Of a stretch of DNA of 64,000 bases, positions 59,101 through 64,000 are shown one piece after another. Positions within the stretch are counted from its first letter, which is position 1; the number at the start of each line of letters is the position of its first letter. Below the pieces are notes generated by a model that was given only the letters and a program-made list of their open reading frames with translations, was not told the origin of the DNA and searched no databases. The stretch is from Bilabrum cf. latius. Lineage: Eukaryota; Bigyra: Bicosoecida; Bigyra; Bicosoecida. The DNA lies in contig OZ237740.1 in the NCBI GenBank assembly GCA_965178125.1, positions 1,444,613-1,508,612 of the forward strand, in the 5' to 3' direction. Position numbers and translations under genes: made by a program.

Positions 59101-59628
59101 AGCAACGCTACCCACGTATCAGCGGCACGCGCGCAGACTGCTGGCCGGATCGTTGTGTTCAGTGATACCGCTTGTTTCGATTCTGATTACAGATGGCCGT
59201 CGAGCTCGGTTGATCCTGATGCACCACGAGCATCCAGACTGTTCTGTCGCGGACTACTGCAGCATATGATCCGGTATGCAGCATTCGGGCGCAGGCAAGA
59301 TGCCGCAGTGTTCGCGCAGAGTGGGCCACTTTCGCACCATTTCATCGATCCAATCATACTGCAGTAGGCTGCTGCTGAGAAAACATCGGCAGACAGCAGG
59401 TCGGTAGCCAGAGCAACTCCTCACGCCCACAGCAGGCTTCGGTCGTCTCCTCGCAGCACAACGCCCCGCACGGAGGGTCCCCGAGCTGACAGTGTTGGTG
59501 TTTGGCTTGGGCCTGAGCCGCGGGTCGGGCAATGCGAGCAAGAAGATGTTCAAACGGTATCGGCTGATATTTCGCTGGCAATAGCGGATGTATTGGGTGC
59601 CTGCGATTAGGCCAGCGGCCCTTGCTAA
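56143..59628 (+). CDS. MBTPS1: site-1 protease-like subtilase (MBTPS1/SKI-1 family)
   Basis: Subtilisin-family serine protease related to Golgi site-1 protease. One frame, 1,161 residues, 18 UAG codons, TAA 59626-59628. Catalytic triad: TRVAIIDTGVS (Asp), DRHGHGSFVAD-Gln-LLRF (His), YKSGTSVAVPLMAALVA (Ser), with oxyanion Asn in AAAGNDGASPG and FSSRGP. Family-specific later blocks are present: YGAIIIPDTEVPFSS, NQNEQTWWTYSSPG and GRIVVFSDTACFDSDY before a Cys. It begins with a hydrophobic signal-like stretch (SPAVIALVIAILSG), and the catalytic Asp follows within about 35 residues, so the usual prodomain is missing. No C-terminal transmembrane helix is visible. Missing N-terminal exon versus true loss is open. 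Confidence 0.88.
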
Positions 59629-59722
59629 TGCCCAAATTCGATTGAGTCCATCGTGACCATTCCATACGAGCTGCATGCTTATCGAAATTCAACGCACATC
59701 AACAGTGACCCTGACGAGAGTC

Positions 59723-60865
59723 TCACACGCCGCCGCCGCTCGCGGCCGCGCCGCTCCAACTGCCATCTGCCCGCGGGCCCGCCCCCCCCATGGCGCGAGC
59801 ACCTGCGGCACCCAGAGACCCACGCGAGTAGCTCGCGCTCAGTCCACCGCGAGAATAGCCTGCACTTCCTGCGGAGACATCGTCAACTCCTCGTGACGCA
59901 GAGGCTCCGGTGTCCCCAGGCCCGCCATACCCCCCGAGCCCCGCTTCCCTGCCTCTTGCCGGCGGGTAGCCATAGCTGTCTCCAGCGCCTGGTGCTGCCG
60001 CTGCAGGAAGACCAGACGGAGCGCCCATCAAGGCAGGCGCAGACGCGCCATGCTCACCGGCGTAAGACGGCCCACCCATCCCTCCGGGTGCGTCGTACCC
60101 ACCCTCATACCCACCCCCCATCATGTCCCCATCGTACCCACCTGCAGTGCAGAACGTGAGGTCGAACAATAGGACACAATTATTTTGAAAACTCACGCGC
60201 AAAACTAGCAAGATGACTTTTGCAATTAATCTCTGACAGCACTTACCTGTAGCATAGCCCTCTGCACTGGAGTGCCTGCCGCCCATGGCACTTGAAGCGC
60301 CTCTTCGCGAAGCTGTAGGCTTGAACTCAGAAATCGTCTCCAGATACTTCTCGCTCTTGATCCGGTCTTCCTCCCACTTCCAGTGCGAGTACACTGGTTG
60401 CACTGTGCGCAGTCTCCGGAGTATTTTTTGATTCTCCTGCGTGATTCTCTGCAGCTCCTTCTTCCGAGAGCTGCGGTTCATCGACCGGCCGTACTTATGT
60501 GACTTTGAGACCATATCAAGGGAGCCCTTCCGCATAATTTCGCTCATTTTTGCCAGGAGCAAACGGTTTTCGTGTTCAATCTTGGCGTACCTCTCTGCGG
60601 TACTAAATTACTACGAGAAATATGGGACATGAGCGTGCATTGACTTTTCGTGCCGGAAACGGCTTATCGCGAGCTCGATCTCACCCTCCATCATTTGTTC
60701 ACGTTTTAAATTCCGCTGCATGTGCTTCGGTCTCTTCGGGGCCCGATTGTCCACCGAAGCCTTCATGTTGCGGAGCCGTTGGCGATGGCGCCGTTGCTTC
60801 TCGGCTATCTCGCGCTCATACAGCAGCTTGCTCGACTTTGGCTCCGCTTTGCGACCGAAGTACAT
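59723..60865 (-). CDS. CFAP97-family ciliary protein
   Basis: Cilia- and flagella-associated protein of the CFAP97/KIAA1430 (hemingway) family. Exons in gene order: 60685-60865, 60247-60594, 59723-60141; introns of 90 and 105 bp; 315 residues, TGA. Conserved core after splicing: SVDNRAPKRPKHMQRNLKRE, then QMMEERYAKIEHENRLLLAK, MSEIMRKG, KKELQRITQENQKILRRL, SHWKWEEDRIKSEKYLETIS. The junction turns a charged helix into the continuous IEHENRLLL segment, which supports the donor at 60684. The C-terminal exon is Gly/Ala/Ser/Tyr-rich and looks disordered. No in-frame UAG. Confidence 0.9.
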
Positions 60866-61051
60866 AATTCTATGATAGTACGGAAAGTCCAGACAGGCAA
60901 AATGTTCGACTCAATGGCGCTTCCAGCTCTTGTCGTAAAATCGACAAGCCCACTGGCCGTTGCGGAACCAGTGAGATGTCGCGCGGCGCCACTTTATTCG
61001 AGCCTTGACGCATTTTGCTCGTATGTGGCGGTTTCAGTGTGATTAAGCGCA
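60866..61051. promoter_or_regulatory. divergent intergenic region, CFAP97 / YL1-like
   Basis: 186 bp between opposing starts. No recognisable element. Confidence 0.4.
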
Positions 61052-62578
61052 ATGCAAGAGGAAAAGAAGTTATTGCCTAAGCGGACAAGCCGTGGAAGGC
61101 GCAACACAGCACTAGTTGGAGAAGCAGCAGATGCTGACAAGAGCTTTTGGGACCAGGATGCCTTCAAGGAGGATTCTGGCGATAGTGAGTTCGACTCAAC
61201 TGATGCATCTTCGGACAGTGAGGACAGTGATATAGATAACGATGAGGGCGACGCCGCCAATGATGACGGTGAAGAAGCGGACGATGATCTCGAGGCCGGC
61301 CAGCAAGCGAAAAGGGTATACCTTGACCCTGCCCTTCGCCGAAAGATGGGCATAAAAGGGTTGATGTCCGGAGTTCTGGGAGCATAGGATAGTGACACCT
61401 CTGGATTTGACGCGAAGCCGATCATATTTGATGCCTCAGTGGAACTTGACAGTCGAGCACGAGAGTATCTCGATAGAGTATTGCGGCGATAGGCAGAATT
61501 GCAGTCTCTGGAAGCAAAAAATCGCGGTGCGCAATATTTTCCTGACATAGACTCAGCCAGTGATGATGGCTCGGGTTCGACTTTGGCAGACCAGCTCAAC
61601 CTTGAGTCCGAACCAGAACTTCCCACTAGAGAGAGCGGACCTCTCGACCCGACAGTGGTATTGCGAAGTGCTGCGGAAACAGCCATGGCATCGTTGGAGT
61701 CGCTTCAGTCTATGACAGCTGCTGCAGCAGATGGAAGTGCTCATCGCAGCAAAGGTGTGGGACGTGGACGTGATCGGCTCGCTCACACATCCGGTGCCAC
61801 TGCAGATAGCCACCAGTCACTGGGTGTTGCTCCACTTCTGTTAGGCAAGAGCATGCACAGAGCAAGCACATTTCTAGTGACTACAGCTGCAGCTGGAGGT
61901 GTGGCTGGCCTGCTGGATGCATTTGTAGATGACTCTGCTTCCATCGGAGCTGTAGGCTAGTCAGATTTCACCTCGGTTACCCGATCCAGCTTGAGCTCGG
62001 CGGCGCAAAGACAGCTAGCATCTGTGCCATTCGTGTCTCCTGCTGCAGCTCTCGGTGCGTCTGCAGGGGATGCATACCGTGCTGCGAGGCGGGAAGTGGA
62101 GCGCGCAGTGGAGACAGCACAACCGGGGCTCGAGCTGGGCAACAAAAGACAGCGGGGTGCAGCGGCTGCGGGTCGGGGCAGAGGCAGGGGAAGAGGGAGA
62201 GGAAGGGGGAGAGGAAGGGGTAGAGGTAGGGGTGGTGGAGGACGGGGAGGGGGTGGTTCAGCAAGCAGCTACTAGGTGCCTGCACAGAGAGCAACAAAGA
62301 TTCGACGCATTTCCACGATTCGTCAGACTGCTGGGACGGCTTCTGCCTCGGCAGCTGGGGCGCCGTCAGGCACTCGATCGGAAATTGTGCTCCTTGACCA
62401 GCTTGGGCAGGTCCCACGCACCCTGCAGGCTGTTGCACCTCCCCCTATGCCACGAGTGTCCAGGCCTGCGGTCGCTGCTTCCCAGGAGCAGCCTGGGGAC
62501 AGCGTGCAGAACTGGTTCGTGGTTCGTGGGTCATCGGACACGGCTGCGTTCATGCAGCCCATTCGAAAATTAAAGTGA
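61052..62578 (+). CDS. YL1/VPS72-like nuclear protein (SWR1/SRCAP-type), last gene before the telomere
   Basis: 508 residues in one frame with UAG at 61385, 61490, 61958 and 62273; TGA 62576-62578. The N-terminus fits the YL1 pattern: KRTSRGRRNTALVGEAADAD followed by KSFWDQDAFKEDSGDSEFDS and an acidic run with S-D-S-E-D-S-D-I-D. YL1 proteins chaperone H2A.Z in SWR1-type remodellers. I do not see the C-terminal YL1_C domain. Instead the tail has an Arg-Gly dipeptide tract (62175-62260) and an ending VQNWFVVRGSSD. The call rests on the N-terminal third and is moderate. The stop is about 500 bp from the telomere repeats. Confidence 0.6.
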
Positions 62579-62874
62579 GTGATAAAATGCAGTGTGGCTG
62601 GCCATGTAGACTCCTATTTTGCAGAGCGCAATGTTGAAGAATAATGCGGCTTGCAATGCTCACCCGATCCTGGGTAGGAGGCCCTCAGCAAGATGCATTT
62701 ATCCGGCCATTCGCGTGATTTGTGGTGTGCATAGCAGTGGCAAGCTCACCTTGGCAACAAGTGGGACTCCCTGTTCGAATGGAAAGAGTTGAAACATGCT
62801 CTGGGGCCAGGACCCACCTCCCAGCTCCCGCGCACAGCACCTCAACCGCCCTCCGTGCCCATCCTACAAGCATT
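62579..62874. other. subtelomeric non-coding stretch
   Basis: About 300 bp without a credible ORF between the last gene and the 43-bp repeats. No transposon or rDNA-like sequence seen. Confidence 0.5.
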
Positions 62875-63018
62875 CACTTCCCATCCGCCGCACTCACTGT
62901 CCATCTTCCAGCTCCCTGACTTCCCATCCGCCGCACTCACTGTCCATCTTCCAGCTCCCTGACTTCCCATCCGCCGCACTCACTGTGCATCTTCCAGCTC
63001 CCTGACTTCCCATCCGCG
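62875..63018. repeat. subtelomeric 43-bp tandem repeat, about 3.3 copies
   Basis: The unit begins gacttcccatccgccgcact and continues cactgtccatcttccagctccct. Copies start near 62875, 62918, 62961 and 63004 (partial); one copy has g for c in tgtgcat. It lies directly inside the telomere. Confidence 0.92.
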
Positions 63019-63075
63019 ACTCCACAGATAGGGTAGGGGTTGAGGGGTTTAGGTGGGTTTGGGTTAGGGGGTTTT
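63019..63075 (+). repeat. degenerate telomere-like transition
   Basis: Imperfect G/T-rich variants (gggtaggggttgaggggttt, aggtgggtttgggttagggg) linking unique sequence to the perfect array. This is typical of a telomere boundary where proximal repeats have drifted. Confidence 0.85.
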
Positions 63076-64000
63076 TTAGGGTTAGGGTTAGGGTTAGGGT
63101 TAGGGTTAGGGTTAGGGTTAGGGTTAGGGTTAGGGTTAGGGTTAGGGTTAGGGTTAGGGTTAGGGTTAGGGTTAGGGTTAGGGTTAGGGTTAGGGTTAGG
63201 GTTAGGGTTAGGGTTAGGGTTAGGGTTAGGGTTAGGGTTAGGGTTAGGGTTAGGGTTAGGGTTAGGGTTAGGGTTAGGGTTAGGGTTAGGGTTAGGGTTA
63301 GGGTTAGGGTTAGGGTTAGGGTTAGGGTTAGGGTTAGGGTTAGGGTTAGGGTTAGGGTTAGGGTTAGGGTTAGGGTTAGGGTTAGGGTTAGGGTTAGGGT
63401 TAGGGTTAGGGTTAGGGTTAGGGTTAGGGTTAGGGTTAGGGTTAGGGTTAGGGTTAGGGTTAGGGTTAGGGTTAGGGTTAGGGTTAGGGTTAGGGTTAGG
63501 GTTAGGGTTAGGGTTAGGGTTAGGGTTAGGGTTAGGGTTAGGGTTAGGGTTAGGGTTAGGGTTAGGGTTAGGGTTAGGGTTAGGGTTAGGGTTAGGGTTA
63601 GGGTTAGGGTTAGGGTTAGGGTTAGGGTTAGGGTTAGGGTTAGGGTTAGGGTTAGGGTTAGGGTTAGGGTTAGGGTTAGGGTTAGGGTTAGGGTTAGGGT
63701 TAGGGTTAGGGTTAGGGTTAGGGTTAGGGTTAGGGTTAGGGTTAGGGTTAGGGTTAGGGTTAGGGTTAGGGTTAGGGTTAGGGTTAGGGTTAGGGTTAGG
63801 GTTAGGGTTAGGGTTAGGGTTAGGGTTAGGGTTAGGGTTAGGGTTAGGGTTAGGGTTAGGGTTAGGGTTAGGGTTAGGGTTAGGGTTAGGGTTAGGGTTA
63901 GGGTTAGGGTTAGGGTTAGGGTTAGGGTTAGGGTTAGGGTTAGGGTTAGGGTTAGGGTTAGGGTTAGGGTTAGGGTTAGGGTTAGGGTTAGGGTTAGGGT
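63076..64000 (+). repeat. telomere, perfect (TTAGGG)n, about 154 copies
   Basis: 925 bp of uninterrupted TTAGGG to the window edge, with the G-rich strand running 5' to 3' outward, as at a right chromosome end. The true array may be longer. It excludes the TTGGGG or TTTTGGGG repeats of many ciliates and the TTTAGGG of most plants. Confidence 0.98.

Noticed and set aside
1-62578. Reading TAG-separated blocks as pseudogenes or sequencing errors
   Set aside because: The interruptions are always TAG, never TAA or TGA, and never frameshifts, and conserved motifs continue on both sides. Random decay would hit all three stops and both kinds of indel.
1-62578. UAG as Leu or Tyr (codes known in other protists)
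   Set aside because: Sites such as the PP2C N-x-D, the TUTase L-P-C-L-x, poly-Q tracts and coiled-coil e/g positions fit Gln much better.
1-62578. UAA also read as Gln (UAR code)
   Set aside because: UAA follows directly after complete conserved C-termini in DYNLT, D-glutamate cyclase, the methyltransferase, the Notum-like enzyme and the AKL-ended isomerase, and none of the reconstructed frames contains an internal UAA.
63076-64000. CRISPR-like or satellite interpretation of the terminal repeat
   Set aside because: Perfect hexamer without spacers at the sequence end is a telomere.
1-64000. Bacterial or organellar origin
   Set aside because: Spliceosomal introns, nuclear TFIIH, Pol III and ciliary genes, and a TTAGGG telomere place it in a eukaryotic nucleus.

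Overview
This is a nuclear chromosome end from a GC-rich, gene-dense, flagellated protist. The right end, from 63076 to the window edge, is a perfect (TTAGGG)n telomere in the orientation expected for a right-hand chromosome end. Genes are eukaryotic (RecQ helicase, ARV1, terminal nucleotidyltransferase, sortilin/VPS10, TFIIH p62, Pol III RPC6, site-1 protease and others) and carry short GTRAG...AG introns. CFAP97, CCDC113/CFAP263 and a Tctex-type dynein light chain indicate cilia or flagella; a C-terminal AKL on an enoyl-CoA isomerase suggests peroxisomes. I cannot place the species.

The central observation is a changed nuclear genetic code. UAG is a sense codon, best read as glutamine, while UAA and UGA remain stops. 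Nearly every long gene is broken into adjacent same-frame blocks separated only by TAG. By hand I count about 110 in-frame UAG codons, against roughly 30 genes ending in UGA or UAA. UAG lies inside poly-Q tracts (15323, 25400 region), at the Gln of the PP2C N-Q-D motif (27689) and at the Gln of the L-P-x-L-Q motif of the nucleotidyltransferase (18113). All CDS coordinates below use this code (same pattern as NCBI table 15) and include the stop codon. Reading with the standard code would yield a window of fragments.

Layout. 1-1705: 3' part of a RecQ helicase. 1806-4732: secreted unknown and alpha/beta hydrolase (minus). 4845-9327: thioredoxin-like protein, small membrane proteins, ARV1. 9411-10694: methyltransferase (minus). 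11247-19678: coiled-coil protein and a giant Cid1-type terminal nucleotidyltransferase. 19848-25557: ribosomal P2, CCDC113, VPS10 receptor. 26004-35385: PP2C, a Cys-rich unknown, TFIIH p62, a Lys/Ala peptide, RPC6, D-glutamate cyclase. 35651-40786: 1,711-residue discoidin/SPRY/NPCBM protein. 40933-47302: Notum/pectin-acetylesterase-like enzyme, TCTP-like, BCD1 zinc-finger protein, enoyl-CoA isomerase. 47574-55226: coiled-coil protein, G-patch protein, HSF-type factor. 55301-62578: dynein light chain, site-1-protease-like subtilase, CFAP97, YL1-like protein. 62579-64000: short subtelomere, then telomere.

The genes do not form one pathway. They are housekeeping, transcription/RNA, secretory and ciliary functions packed closely, often as divergent pairs sharing 110-270 bp. 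No mobile element, CRISPR, tRNA or rRNA was recognised.
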